From Micropterix aruncella (taxonomy: Eukaryota; Arthropoda; Insecta; Lepidoptera; Micropterigidae), in contig OX155963.1 of the NCBI GenBank assembly GCA_944548615.1, positions 27,729,336 through 27,793,335 on the forward strand: a stretch of DNA of 64,000 nt, read 5' to 3'. The notes under the pieces were generated by a model. That model was not told where the DNA came from and did not search any database. It saw only the letters and a program-made list of their open reading frames with translations. The stretch's first letter is position 1. Each line of letters opens with the position of its first letter. A program made the position numbers and the translations under genes. Below, in pieces: positions 22,096 through 33,720 of this stretch.

Positions 22096-22459
22096 TTCTA
22101 TCTTTCGGGAAAGGATAAATGTACTCACGCGGTTCTATGCAGTTATTTTTATATTTTTATTGATATAATTATATTGATATAAGTTTATAGTTTGTGATAT
22201 TTACTATATATTTTATTTATATACGTTGTATATAAATTACATAAAGAAATGTATTGTTGAAATAAATCTAAGTAACTAAGGTATTTTACTAAAAAATGTG
22301 TAAATAATAAATAATTATTTTGCAATTTCAACACTATAACTATTTTTAACCATGTATTTCAGTTTAGCTGATGTAAAAGAAAATGTTACACTTGAAATAA
22401 GCTTTCGTTTGGTATATTTACAACAATCTTTGCAAGTTGGTACGAAATTACTTATTCTA

Positions 22460-22970
22460 TTTTAATGACCGGTGTTCAATTTCAATTGTGGACGATTCGT
22501 CCAATATATAAAATCACATCGTCCGAAATTGAAATGTCAAAATCCATCTCATCCCTTGTCATCCCTCATCAAAAGACGATCTTTACAAATGCAAAATGAA
22601 GACTGTTCGTTCGAAAATTTTTAAGTTCCAAATTAGAATATACATTCATATTCAAATGTGGACGATTCGTTTGAAATACAAAATTAATATACTTCATTCG
22701 AAATTTAAATGTTAAAATTCGTCTCATCCAGTGTTCTAAATTTGAATATTCATTTAAATTCAAATGTGGACGATTCGTCTGGAATACAAAATTAGTATAT
22801 TTCATTCGAAATTTAAATGTCAAACTCGTCTCATCCCAAGTTCTAAATTTAAATATCCGGCGTGGATATTTCAATCGAAATACAAGATTTTGACTAATCA
22901 TTCGAAGTTTAAATTTAAAAAGCCTGCTCGAAAATCTGGACCATTCGATCGAAATACAAAATAAATTAAT
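22460..22970. repeat. Diverged ~108-bp minisatellite, block 2
   Basis: 'tgtggacgattcgt' recurs at about 22487, 22657 and 22765 (108 bp between the last two), followed each time by 'aaatacaaaat', 'attcgaaatttaaatgt' and 'ctcatcc'. Short frames on both strands run through because the units lack stops; they are not genes. Confidence 0.7.
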
Positions 22971-22980
22971 AATTTTTAAA

Positions 22981-23437
22981 AAACACTAAAAACACGCTTT
23001 GCGGCCAACTATACGACGACGCGGCCAACTATACGCGCCAACTATACGACACCATTACTTGTAGTACTTTCCACGACTTTCGAGGCCAACTATACGACAC
23101 CATTACTTGTAGTACTTTCCACGCACCATTACATCTACATTACTAGGTATGCGCACCATTACTTCGCACCAACCAAAGTTCATTCCAAGACTTTTCTAAC
23201 AAGTCCAAACACAGCTATGATACGATGTTCCATCATGAAGTTCCAGTTCATATCTTCCGACTCCATCATCTGATCAGTTCGACAGTACCATATTATTGTA
23301 TTGTCATAAGAACTACATACAGCTGCCAATTTTCATGACGCTACGATCCTTGGAAGATGGTTAAACTAGTTACCTTAGATTCCATTACATAGTTAGGTAC
23401 ATACAGGTCGACCTAATAAAAGCGTGTTAAAAAACTG
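22981..23437 (+). mobile_element. MITE-like element M1, copy 1
   Basis: The ends 'aaaaacacgctttt' and 'aataaaagcgtgttaaaaa' form short inverted repeats. From 23176 to 23437 it is nearly identical to copy 2 at 61330-61593, including 'cttccgactccatcatc' and 'acgctacgatccttgg'. The part at 22998-23170 is replaced by locally reiterated sequence that copy 2 lacks. Non-coding. Confidence 0.75.
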
Positions 23438-23724
23438 TCCTTGGCATAGCGTCTGAGGGATGGTTATATTAATCTGTGTTGCAGCCAGAGACACTATATT
23501 TATTAGCCATTCCGAGCATAGGTGGTTCTGGCGGAAGTGCAGACTTGATCCCGGATTCAGAGGAGTCCTCGGTCACGTTTCCCACCCACGCGGGCGTCGC
23601 GCTGGCGACGGTGTAGGTACTCAGTACTCAGTACTCAGTACTCGTACGTGGTCCGCTGACGACAGGGCGTGCTCGGCCGATCGGCCCGTCTCAAGTCACC
23701 GCAATAAGTCTAATCTTGTCTAGC

Positions 23725-24245
23725 CTTCGCAGTTGATGAAATGGGTAGATAGGCCCTTCCATACATTATAAATGTCAAACTCGGTTTTATGTCCAGCGAC
23801 AAAAGTGAAAATACCACGTTTTTTTGTAACACTTCCATTCTTTGCAATATAAAAATAGTTTAACCTTCTTTAAATTTTTAGTTGATGAAATTAGTAGATA
23901 GGCCCTTCCATACATTATAAATGTCAAACTCGTGTTCATGTCCACCGAAAAATATAAAAAAAATCAATATATTTTCTCAAACGAATAGTTTAATCTTGTC
24001 TAGCATTTCTAGTTGATGAAATAGGTATATAGTCCCTTCCATACAATATAAATGTTTAACTCGTGTTTATGTCTATCGACAAACGTAAGACTTGCGTATA
24101 GTTTCTCATACTTCCATTCTTTCCAATATGAGAAAGGTTTAATATAATAGTTTAATCTTGTATAACCCTATCTAATCAAGTCAATCTTGCTTTGCCTTGT
24201 TAATCTAATCGTTTCTATTTGATAACGTAGGTTCCTTCCATACAT
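23725..24245 (+). repeat. 130-150 bp tandem repeat, left part
   Basis: 'gttgatgaaat' recurs at about 23732, 23881 and 24012, each followed by 'cccttccataca', 'ataaatgt' and 'aactcg..tt.atgtc'. A fourth, worn unit is at 24215-24245. A further partial unit lies at 26520-26600, beyond three foldback elements, so the array seems to have been split. Confidence 0.7.
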
Positions 24246-24540
24246 GCTCGCCATGGCCTACGTTTTCAAGCTGATCCGGGGAAGAGTCCAAATCCTAGCA
24301 TGCTAGCCAAGGTTTGTCTCTTTGTTCCGGACAATTATAATCTATTTGCGGAGCCGTCCTCGCGCACCAACCTAAATCGATAGAGTCTGCGTACCCGTGC
24401 TTTGCGTTACATAAATGCGCTATGTTCGAAAGCGTCAGACTTTGATATTTTTACAGCGAGCCCGCATCTCTTCAAGGTGTGGGCATTGCGCTACTTGTTT
24501 ATGTCAGAATAAAATAAATTGTTTTCACTCTTTATGTACC
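24246..24540. other. Complex low-copy insert
   Basis: A GC-richer segment ('gagccgtcctcgcgcacc', 'gcgagcccgcatctc') between the tandem array and the first foldback element. I see no protein similarity and no partner in the window. Confidence 0.4.
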
Positions 24541-24558
24541 GTAAGTTTGTAAGTTTTT

Positions 24559-25162
24559 AAGCTATTGCATAGCTTTTATCGCGGGCCTAGGCCAGCGCGG
24601 CGACCGAATGAAGAAATTTCTTAACGAAAATTAATTATTTTAAACTGATAATTACGTCTAAACGAGTACTGCTTACGATTCGAAAAAAATATATGTTAAA
24701 CAAGAACATTTTCGTAATATTCTTAGCTTTGAATATTTTAGATTTTGTTTATATTACATAGTGTAATTAATTTGTGAAATTAGGTCTAACCGAACACAAA
24801 AACGACTACTACGCAAATACTATCTGGCGTATTATTATAAAACCTGCACCATTTTAAACATAATTTAATTATCTATCTTTTTATCTACGATTTTTTTCGA
24901 AAAATCCGTGTTTTATGTTTTATCGAATAAAAAATCCGTGCGCGGCGCTCTATCGGAAGACGTTTAAATTATTCCGAATCATTTGCTACCGCACGCAGCC
25001 GCAAATGATTCGGAATAATTTCAACGTTTTCCGATAGAGCGCAGTTATCTGATATCAGAAAAAATAAAATAAATAAAATAAATTTATAATTTTAATTGCA
25101 TAAGTTTTAAAAAATGCTATGCAATAGCTTTACCGCGACAGTCCCCGAGTGCCACACGTATT
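24559..25162 (+). mobile_element. Foldback element F, copy 1
   Basis: Begins with GCTATTGCATAGC and ends with the complementary GCTATGCAATAGC followed by 'ccgagtgccacacg'. Internally it has a strong palindrome (about 24946-25045): 'cgctctatcgg' and 'attattccgaatcatttgc' are repeated as their complement. Three more copies lie at 25248-25843, 25921-26510 (inverted) and 38859-39450. No transposase. The target seems to be a T-rich run, since the left flank ends in TTTTT in copies 1, 2 and 4. Confidence 0.8.
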
Positions 25163-25247
25163 TTTTTAAATTTAATAATGCCTGTATTTGTATTTAATGC
25201 TTATTTAAACATGTTGTGTATGTACTTGTAAGAATTCTATTATTTTT

Positions 25248-25843
25248 AAGCTATTGCATAGCTTTTATCGCGGGCCTAAGCCAGCGCGGCGACCGAATGA
25301 AGAAATTTCTTAACGAAAATTAATGATTTTAAACTGATAATTACGTCTAAACGAGTACTGCTTGCAATTCGAAAAAATATATGTTAAACAAGATCATTTT
25401 CCTAATATTCTTAACTTTGAATATTTTAGATTTTGTTTATATTAGGTACATAGTGTAATTAATTTGTGAAATTAGGTCTAACCGAACACAAAAACGACTA
25501 CTACGCAAATACTATCTGGCGTATTATAATGAAGCCTACACCATTTTAAAGATAATTTAATTATCTATCTTTTTATCTACGATTTTTCTCGAATAATCCG
25601 TTTTTTTTGCTTTATCGAATAAAAAATTCGTGCTCGGCGCTCTATCGGAAGACGTTTAAATTATTCCGAATCATTTGCTACCGCAGCCGCAAATGATTCG
25701 GAATAATTTCAACGTTTTCCGATAGAGCGCAGTTATCTGATATCAGAAAAAATAAAATAAATAAATATGTATAATTGCATAAGTTATTAAAAATGCTATG
25801 CAATAGCTTTACCGCGGCAGTCCCCGATTGCCACACGTATTTT
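25248..25843 (+). mobile_element. Foldback element F, copy 2
   Basis: The same ends and internal palindrome as copy 1, differing by scattered substitutions and short indels; the loop of the palindrome is shorter by a few bases. It faces copy 3 across about 77 bp, so copies 2 and 3 together form a large inverted repeat. Confidence 0.8.
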
Positions 25844-25920
25844 TTTATATTTATGTGTATATTGAATATCAACGGATTAGCATAAATTGTTAAGTTGATT
25901 TGCTAATGAAATAAATAAAA

Positions 25921-26510
25921 AATACGTGTGGCACTCGGGGACTGCCGCGGTAAAGCTATTGCATAGCATTTATAACAAATTATGCAATTATAATTATTTA
26001 TTTATTTTATTTTTTCTGATATCAGATAACTGCGCTCTATCGGAAAACGTTGAAATTATGCGTTGCGTTGCAGCTGCGAAAGCAAATGATTCGGAATAAT
26101 TTAAACGTCTTCCGAAAGAGCGCCGCGCACGAATATTTTATTCGATGAAGCAAAAAAAACGAATAATTCGAAAAAAATCTTAGATAAAAAGATAGATAAA
26201 TAAATTATATTTAAAATGGTGCAGGTTTCATAATAATATACCAGATAGTATTTGCGTAGTAGTCGTTTTTGTGTTCGGTTAGACCTAATTTCACAAATTA
26301 ATTACACTATGTAATATAAAAAAAACCTAAAATATTCAAACCTGAGAATATTAGGAAAATGTTCTTGTTTAACATATATTTTTTTCGAATCGTAAGAAGT
26401 ACTCGTTTAGACGTAATTATCGGTTTAAAATCATTAATTTTCGTTAAGAAATTTCTTCATTCGGTCGCCGCGCTGGCCTAGGCCCGCGATAAAAGCTATG
26501 CAATAGCTTA
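25921..26510 (-). mobile_element. Foldback element F, copy 3 (inverted)
   Basis: Reverse orientation: starts 'cgtgtggcactcggggac' and ends 'gcgataaaagctatgcaata'. The internal palindrome is disturbed by 'gcgttgcgttgcagctgc' on one side. The tandem array resumes within about 15 bp of its end. Confidence 0.8.
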
Positions 26511-26519
26511 ATAAATAAA

Positions 26520-26605
26520 TTTTGAATGTCAAACTCGTGTTTATGTCCACCGACAAGAGTGAAAAATTCCATATCTTTCTCATAATTTCATTCTTTTCAA
26601 TATGA
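26520..26605 (+). repeat. 130-150 bp tandem repeat, right remnant
   Basis: 'gaatgtcaaactcgtgttta', 'tgtccaccgacaa' and 'ttcattcttttcaatatgag' match the units at 23725-24170. It is evidently the continuation of that array on the far side of the foldback cluster. Confidence 0.65.
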
Positions 26606-27330
26606 GGCGGCTTTAAACGAATTTAATACAAGAAAATAATAGACTAAAAATTACAGATATAACCGTTTCTTTGGGAGTAATTATAGTATAATAATCATAA
26701 TCATTCATTACATCTCAGCTATTAACCATACAACTACTTTATATAATTCATGTATTACATTGAAATACGTCTACGAATCAAAGTCCAAACAGCAATAAAT
26801 TCGATCGTACAAGCTTCACGAAATATTATTATAATATTATCATTACTTAATACCTATTAAAATATCATGCAATGTGAGTAAAGTTTCATGCAACCGTACT
26901 TATAACAAAAACAATTACATTATAACAATAAAATCAAATAAAAACAACATAAAGTAATACAGTACGTAACATAAAGTAATAAGATATTACATACAATGGT
27001 TTGAGCTGTAACAATGATAAACACAATGTGGCGCTTCGTTTGCCAATGTATGACATTAATAATGTACAATGATTAAAATTTATATACAGCTTTCTGTAAT
27101 AATCTCACAAACAGAGCATTATTATAACATTTATAAATGCTCCGTTTTTCAGATTGATCGATCTTATCCGATGTGAAGAGAGTAGTGGCGTTATAATTTC
27201 CTGTCCGATTAATCTGAATATATGATCTGAATATGAATATATTATGTTGTGTGCCCGATTGCGTTTCTTCGCGAACTAAAATCGGAATTAGTTCATGTGA
27301 CCGAGACAGGCCAATACGGGCAACGTTCTA
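26606..27330. other. AT-rich DNA, no gene seen
   Basis: No conserved motif or repeat was recognised. Confidence 0.5.
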
Positions 27331-27339
27331 GGCCAGGTA

Positions 27340-28315
27340 TTATTTTTAATTTACATGAACGAACTCTTCAGTCTATGAAAGACAGAAAGATTATTGCATT
27401 TGCAGATAACACGGAGATCAGATGACACGACAGACCAAATTTTGAGGATATTTCAAAAAGTAAATAGGGAAATGAGTAACATCGGGATAAACCGACGTAA
27501 AGCCTATTTAGGCTACTAGCCTTTTAAAGACTAGCATATTAGCCTTAACCGCCCTACCATTGGTAATTATTCAAAATTTTTCATTAGATTTCAATAATAC
27601 TTGTTTACAATATACCAGACATTTTTTTTACATAATAGACCCACTTATGATCCTTGTTTGTATTTTGAATCGTATGAACAATTTGACGTATGACGTACGT
27701 CTTGTGGGGATTGGTTTCAAAACTATGCGCGTGCTCTCGCTCAAAGATGGTCGACTGTATTAAATACCTCGGTATACATATTGATACCGGCAAAGTGGGA
27801 GAGGCATTTAACTCATCTATCGACAAAAAACTAAATTGATCTTTGTTTTTATAGATCTCTGTAACATCTTGGATACTGTGATTCTCAAAGGAATTTATTT
27901 ACCCTTTGACAGTCTCTGCCATTATCAACGAGGGCGGATACTCTAATGTAGTCATTGGCGTATTTTATGACGTCACAGATATGCGTCGTCCATAGAAAAC
28001 CCCGCAATTATCCCTCTAATCAACCAGGCATACAACTCTTCCAGGAGTACAATGTAGTAGATGCTCTCCGACGCTATAAAAAGGTAGGTACTACTTTGCC
28101 TATTTCACAACAATCACTATGATTCGCATAGGTGACAACAAAGATTAAGAATAAGACAAGCTGCTGCTCAAACTTCACAATGCCTACAATGAATACGCGC
28201 CACTTCAACTATATTGCAAGATACTATGACTATATTGCCCCAAGGTTGTACTTAGGTCATATTAAAAGTTTCTGGATTCTTATAAATAAGTACAGATATT
28301 AGACTTGTGATACAT
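27340..28315 (+). pseudogene. Old jockey/CR1-like LINE reverse transcriptase
   Basis: Plus-strand fragments in changing frames keep the RT order: RKIIAFADNTEI (the YADD box, here FADN, about 27390-27420), later CIKYLGIHID (27750-27785) and then NILDTV with the 'LKGIYLPF' segment (27862-27905), NYPSNQ..., LFQEYNVVDALRRYKK (28040-28085) and, near 28230, 'APRLYLGHIK'. All are regions found after the catalytic core of CR1/jockey-like RTs. Several stops and frameshifts and the second catalytic Asp changed to Asn show that it is dead. Confidence 0.65.
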
Positions 28316-28324
28316 GTACTGTTT

Positions 28325-29195
28325 TTTGAAGTATATGCCCTCAAAAATGTATACATTTTTGCATTTGCTGTAACCATTGTATAAAACAGTTGAACCAGTC
28401 TTCCTTAGGGACCACTTCAATGGCTTCGTGGAACGGATTTACCGCCGATTAAGGGCTCGTAAAACGTGAGCCTCTAAGTTTGTCTTTAATTTTAGGAAAA
28501 AAAAAGAATTCGCAAGTTGGAAGTTCTGGGTTGAATGGCGGATGCATCATCAGTTCTACATTTCAAGCCTTTAAATAGGCATCTGTTACCATAGCGGAAT
28601 GTACAAACGCGTTATCTTGGTGAAGAACGGCATTGTTTCGAAGACGCCTTTCACGAACCTTTTCTAAGACTCTGGACAAGCAAGTATAGACGTACCAATC
28701 TGCAGTCACTATCCTTTGATATTCAAGCTATACTTTTGAGTAAGGTCCTAAATTGCCTAAATAGGAAGCAACCATTTTCTTAGCAATGCTTCGACTTTTG
28801 CTAACTTTCGTTGGCAAATTTTCAAAATGAATGACCCATTCTGCCGATGCGCCTTTTGTTTCCTGTTCGAAGTAATGCACACAGGTTTCATCACCTGTGA
28901 CGATATTATGGACAGAAAATTGATTGCCCTTCAGCAAATTTTACTGCAATTTTACGACACCACTCTACACGCAGTCGTTTCTGGTCTCCAGTCAAAACAT
29001 GTGGTTTCCATCGAGTGCAAAGCTTCCATACCTTCAGATACACGTAAAATCTTTTGCACTTGACTCATTCCAATGCCTAATATAGTACAAATTTGCTCAC
29101 AAGTAATTTGTTTTTTAGTATCAATTAATTGACGTACGTTCTCAATAGTATTTAGCGTTATAAATATTTCGGTAGCCGCAGTCGCTGGTCGACCT
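28325..29195 (-). pseudogene. mariner transposase pseudogene (SETMAR-like branch)
   Basis: On the minus strand, in several frames: an N-terminal helix-turn-helix part (ENVRQLIDTKKQITCEQICT..., about 29040-29150), then IVTGDETCVHYFEQETK with the first catalytic Asp (28880-28910; the usual Trp after DET is Cys), SKSRSIAKKMVASYLG, then NNAVLHQDNAFVHSA with the second Asp (28577-28640), and HPPFNPELPTCEFFFF (28500-28550), where the third catalytic Asp, normally 'CDFF', is Glu. Stops and frameshifts separate the pieces. Normal mariners are about 340-350 residues, and the span fits a nearly full-length dead copy. The short frame 28728-28937 is only part of it. Confidence 0.8.
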
Positions 29196-29239
29196 TCTCG
29201 TGGTGGACAGGGTGTTTACCCACCCACGCTAATTAAAGA

Positions 29240-30330
29240 ACTGATATAAAATTAGTGAAAAAAATGTGTTTCGGCATAAAACAAATAATCTTACACTTGA
29301 AAGTAATCACTCTTTAAAATGCCTAGCGAGAAATCTGCCGCAGGGCGAGCAGCCCTGCGCTGCCACACCCAGAAAGCCCGGTCAATGGGCTCGGCTTAAG
29401 TAACATTTCGCTGCAGGCCAATTGTTCAGTGAAAGACGTCACAGGCCTTTGACAAGGCTCGTCGACTGAATCACAGAAGTCGTCAAAATTTATAGTCTTT
29501 TGAAAGTATACGTTGGTACTAAAATATACGGTGGGTTTAAAATATAGCAATGTAGAACCTGTAAAGGCTTGCAATGTAGACCTTTCAAATACTTTGTGGG
29601 AGTTTGTTTTACGTACCCGTATATATCGTTAAAGCCTACAGTGTCCATGAGCTTATTGGAAAGTTTGCTGCCCCCTTCGAAAAGTGCTGATTGATTTGGC
29701 TTTCTATCCTCACTCTCTATTTATTTATTAAAATAATTAATTAATCAATTACCGCATTTACAAAGGGTATGCCTTACCTATATTATTATATATTTATATG
29801 TATTTACATTTATTCATATTATAAAAAAAATTAAAAGTTGAACACTGCCGATATGATCATTAGCATGTCTGTACTTCCGCCGCCCAACTAAGTGTCAGGA
29901 TTTGTTTTAAGCCATTGAGAATTCTAATTTTGTGTATATCCATTCGGCAAGTTATAAAAACACATATCACCATTTGCTAAGTTTTTTACCATTGCCTTTG
30001 TCAATAGTAACTCGTTCCCAATTCTATTATCGACTTGCTATTTCAATTTATTCTAGTTTGACTAGGTATTTTTATATTTACTTTTATATTACTGAACATA
30101 TATTAAATATTAATGACTTTTTGTCTTTCATTACTTAAAACTTTATTTTTCTCTTTATTTTACTAATAAGACTATTCTGTTCGTTATTCTCGAATGTTAT
30201 GTTCCATTTAATGGCGATAATATAATGGAATCGCCTTTTATTTATTATGTTTTTTTTTGAGGACCACATTTTAGGGCAGTTTAGTTTTATTACCATGTTA
30301 CTAAAACATTTACATAACTAATTTTAATAG
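29240..30330. other. No gene recognised
   Basis: 29320-29575 is GC-richer on the minus strand (83-codon frame without a domain); the rest is AT-rich. A weak similarity to transposon ends cannot be excluded. Confidence 0.45.
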
Positions 30331-30343
30331 AACACTGTTGCCT

Positions 30344-30376
30344 GTTGATTCTGCCACCCAGTTGAGTGGCAGAATC
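30344..30376. repeat. Short perfect hairpin
   Basis: GATTCTGCCAC and GTGGCAGAATC are separated by eight bases. The right arm and the following 'aataagcg' and 'ttttgccatt' also occur, diverged and without the hairpin, at 53298-53350, so the left arm is probably a later snap-back. Confidence 0.6.
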
Positions 30377-30425
30377 AAATAAGCGAAAGGTTAAGGTTTT
30401 GCCATTCGGTTCCTGTAATTTTTTG

Positions 30426-30602
30426 AAATCGAGACTATCGCGGTTGTTTGACATTTTAAACAAGATAAAAAACGAATTTACCGCGTGAATATTGTAACAT
30501 CCGACGTTTCGGCAACGTTGTCTAAGGTAGACTGAAAGGGTCGGGTCCTACAAAATTCACGTGGTAAATTCGTTTTTCGTCTTGTTTATCCTGTTATTTT
30601 TG
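30426..30602. repeat. Foldback element, relative of the 610-804 copy
   Basis: Inverted arms 30455-30500 and 30548-30590: 'aaacgaatttaccgcgtgaa' faces 'ttcacgtggtaaattcgttt', and 'aaacaagat' faces 'cttgttta'. It shares 'cgacgtttcggc' and the left flank 'gactatcgcggttgtttgac' with the element at 582-804. Confidence 0.7.
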
Positions 30603-30604
30603 TA

Positions 30605-32880
30605 AGCAAAATAAATCTTTTATAGTCATTAATCCTTAAATAATAATGCAGTAACACATAATAAAATACTACTTTACTTCAGAACTTTTCACGTGAGAAA
30701 ATAATATGGTCCTACAAATATCAAATACAATTGATTATCGGAGAGATCCATTTCTCTAGATGTCCATTTCTGTGTCAACAATTTTTAGTAAAAATTAATC
30801 GCCGATCTGCGCAAACTTGATTGTGGTGTTGGGATGCCTTCCTGTTTCTGACCTAATTTATTATTATTCCATCTTCCATCTTTTCCAGATGGATCAAAAT
30901 CTTTGCTAGGTCCAAAATCAAGGAATCGGAGCGGGCGTATACGAGTACGTATGCGCTGCCGTGAAGATGCTGCGTACCGACGTTCGCGACGCCCACGCTT
31001 CTGTTTTTGCATACAAAAGGTAGATAAATCTACTAATCTGCCTGTCCCACGCGAACACCGGGCATGTTTATAGGCGACTCAGCCACAAACGGTGAAATAT
31101 TCCAAGGGGATATTGCAAGCACATATACGAGCCGAACAGGCGCACATACAACTGCCAATTTGGGATTAGCCGCTCGCACAATGGAAAGAGAGCAGAACCA
31201 GTTACGTGCAGTCAGACTAAACAAGACACCTACGACTCTCCGCTCAGACGAGAAACTAGAGGTGTTTAATTTGAGAACACGTTTTTTATGCAATTCCAAA
31301 ATTTGGTCCTAATGTGACTCATATTTGACTCTTTATTGTGATTTGAAATAGTTTGACTGAGTAGGTATCAGTTTGTCAGTTTATTATTTTGATTTCGTTT
31401 TATTTATTTACTTTATTTACTCCATGACAATTCTAATATATTTTTAGTATTTTAAAATAAATTTTTATATTTTTCTTTACAATTCTCACAAAGACTAATT
31501 TATATTTTTCCATATTATTTTATTTTTCATGTCGATTATATATTGATATTTTTTAAAGATAATTTTGAAAGTATAATTGGGATATTTATAAATTTAAAAA
31601 ACTTTTGAGAATTTTATATATAGGTAGGTATATTATCGGAGACTTTAGTGTAAGTAAATTATATGTGTATGCTCTGCTTTTTCTGAAATATCATGAGGAT
31701 ACATTTAGTTTCTTAATGAGGCACTTTTAAGAACCACTAATGTCAATCCTGAAACATCGAAAGGTTTTCCTAAAAATTGATTATTCTCGGAGCATGGTAA
31801 GTATATAATTATAATGGTATTGTCCAAACGATTTTAATTTCCATGTTACTATATATTGTGATACCTGCGCCGATCTGGTGATTTTGTATAGCAGTATTAT
31901 GGAATACGAAGAGATCTATAAAACTTGGCCTTTTGCCTCTATCTATGGTAATATAGGAAGTTACATTAAAGCTACATTAAAGAAGTTTAAATTTTAGAAC
32001 TCTTTTACCAAAACTATAATTTCAAAAATAAAGTCGGTCGTGGCTGAACCAAAACTTGAACGAAATCGGGAGTAGGCACCACTATTCATTCCAGCGACCC
32101 CCAATACAATGAATTTGACACTAATATCCGTTGGGAAAAATACTTCAGCCTTATTTAGTGTTGACCTCCTTTCAGTTGCCATCACCCAATAAATTCGTAA
32201 CATTCCACTTGAATCGGTGATTGTTAAAGAATATAAATATTTTATAAAGCTTAATATAAAATAGCATACTTTTATTGTACGAGAATCTGTTTTAATTGTT
32301 ATAAGATCTATTTGTGTATACGGCAGATCCAGTACCGATCTAGTTAATCACTTTTCAAAGAAGCTTTTCATTATTATTTTCTTGAACGGTAAAACATCTG
32401 ATCCTGAAAACATAGATATTACCGCGCCCCCAAAAAAGTGGCGCCGGTCGATCCACCACTACCTAGCTACGCCACTGTGGAATCCCAAATAAATAAGAAT
32501 CGGTCGGCATATAAAACCGAAAAACTATTATACATCCGGAAACATTAACTACCCTTGGTAAAAATCAGTGAAATAGTTCAAATACGCTTTGTTGGGATCA
32601 TAATCACCCACATATTTTTTTTCGAAAAATGTAAGTTATTAAATTTTGAAACCATAAAGTCGAAAAACGTATTAATCTTTTTTTTCAGTGTATCCGTTTT
32701 TCAACAATTTAAAAAAAACTTTCAATACTAATAAAATCATAATTATTTTTAACTCTTTAGATATTTATTAACTTCCTGAATTAGAGGTTGATACGTTGAT
32801 ATATACTATGAGGTTGAAAAGATGATAGTTTTTATTTTAAAATAAAGATCTTTACATTATTATGTTCATACATTGTAGTA
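30605..32880. other. No gene recognised; one complex patch
   Basis: 30790-31310 has mixed composition and frames of 75-88 codons on both strands, but no domain I can name. The rest is AT-rich. The 'gccccc..aaagtggcgccgg' patch at 32420-32470 is short and unmatched. Confidence 0.4.
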
Positions 32881-32899
32881 TATTTAATACGATTTATTT

Positions 32900-33075
32900 A
32901 TTTATTTTTCCCATACACTTCACCATCTTACATTTTATATTAATTTTAAATATATGATCATGCTATTTCGATATATTGATTCTTTATGTGCGTACATAAA
33001 CAAATCTTCGCCATACATGGAGTCTAGCTTAGTACGGGATACGGCCTAGTTAGGCAGATTCTACAATGAAAACAA
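32900..33075 (+). repeat. Family G repeat (LINE 3' UTR-like)
   Basis: 'cttcgccatacatgga', 'agtacggg' and 'ggcctagttaggcagattct' are the reverse complement of part of 53600-53700. In the other copy the sequence leads into a (TAA)n tract, so this is probably a LINE 3' untranslated region, here on the plus strand. Confidence 0.6.
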
Positions 33076-33279
33076 TTTAAATGCAAGAAAGTTTTTAATG
33101 AATACATATTTTTTTAATTATTTTAAAAATCTTATTCTTAAAACCAACGCTTTTTTGATCGTTATTATCGAAGATTTATTAAAGAAAACTTTTAACACAT
33201 GTATATATGCTTTTCTCTAACTGTTCGCATATAATGTATAGATGAAACATCCCTAATTAAACCTTTTATTATGGTTTAT

Positions 33280-33720
33280 ACGATGTGTGTTTTGTCGCTT
33301 CCGCATGTTGGGTCGGTCGACTCAAGGATGTGATCGTTTCGGCGTCGCCGCGTCGCGCAGATCGAAAAGCGGCGCAATGGCAACGATACTGTTAGCCGGT
33401 GCGTCGCGCGCAGAGCGCAGTAACACACAAAAAAGCCAATTTTCGATTTCATTCGTTCGGCGACAGTGACGCGGCGCTTTAGCGCGTTTTTTGCGCCGAG
33501 GCGGCAGTTAATTTACTCCGCTTATTGGGCCGATCGCCACAAAAAGTGCTTATCATTTGCACAATGCTTCTTCCAATTTAAATTTCGCCATTACGTACCG
33601 GGCTTGACGACGCCCGACAATGGGCCGTGTGTCCGCTTGCACCGCGGACGTGCTTATAGAATAAGAGTGTTCCTAAACAAAACCCTAACTAGAGGAGAGG
33701 GACACTTTTTAGCGTAGCAG
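33280..33720 (+). other. GC- and CpG-rich island; possible promoter/first exon
   Basis: A sharply GC-richer block in AT-rich DNA, full of CpG ('gtcgccgcgtcgcgcag', 'gcgcgcagagcgcag', 'gacgcggcgctttagcgcg'). Two overlapping plus-strand frames (33287-33469, 33466-33717) are basic and have no domain that I recognise. Insect transcription starts of broadly expressed genes can look like this; a transposon end is an alternative. No splice donor can be chosen with confidence. Confidence 0.3.
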
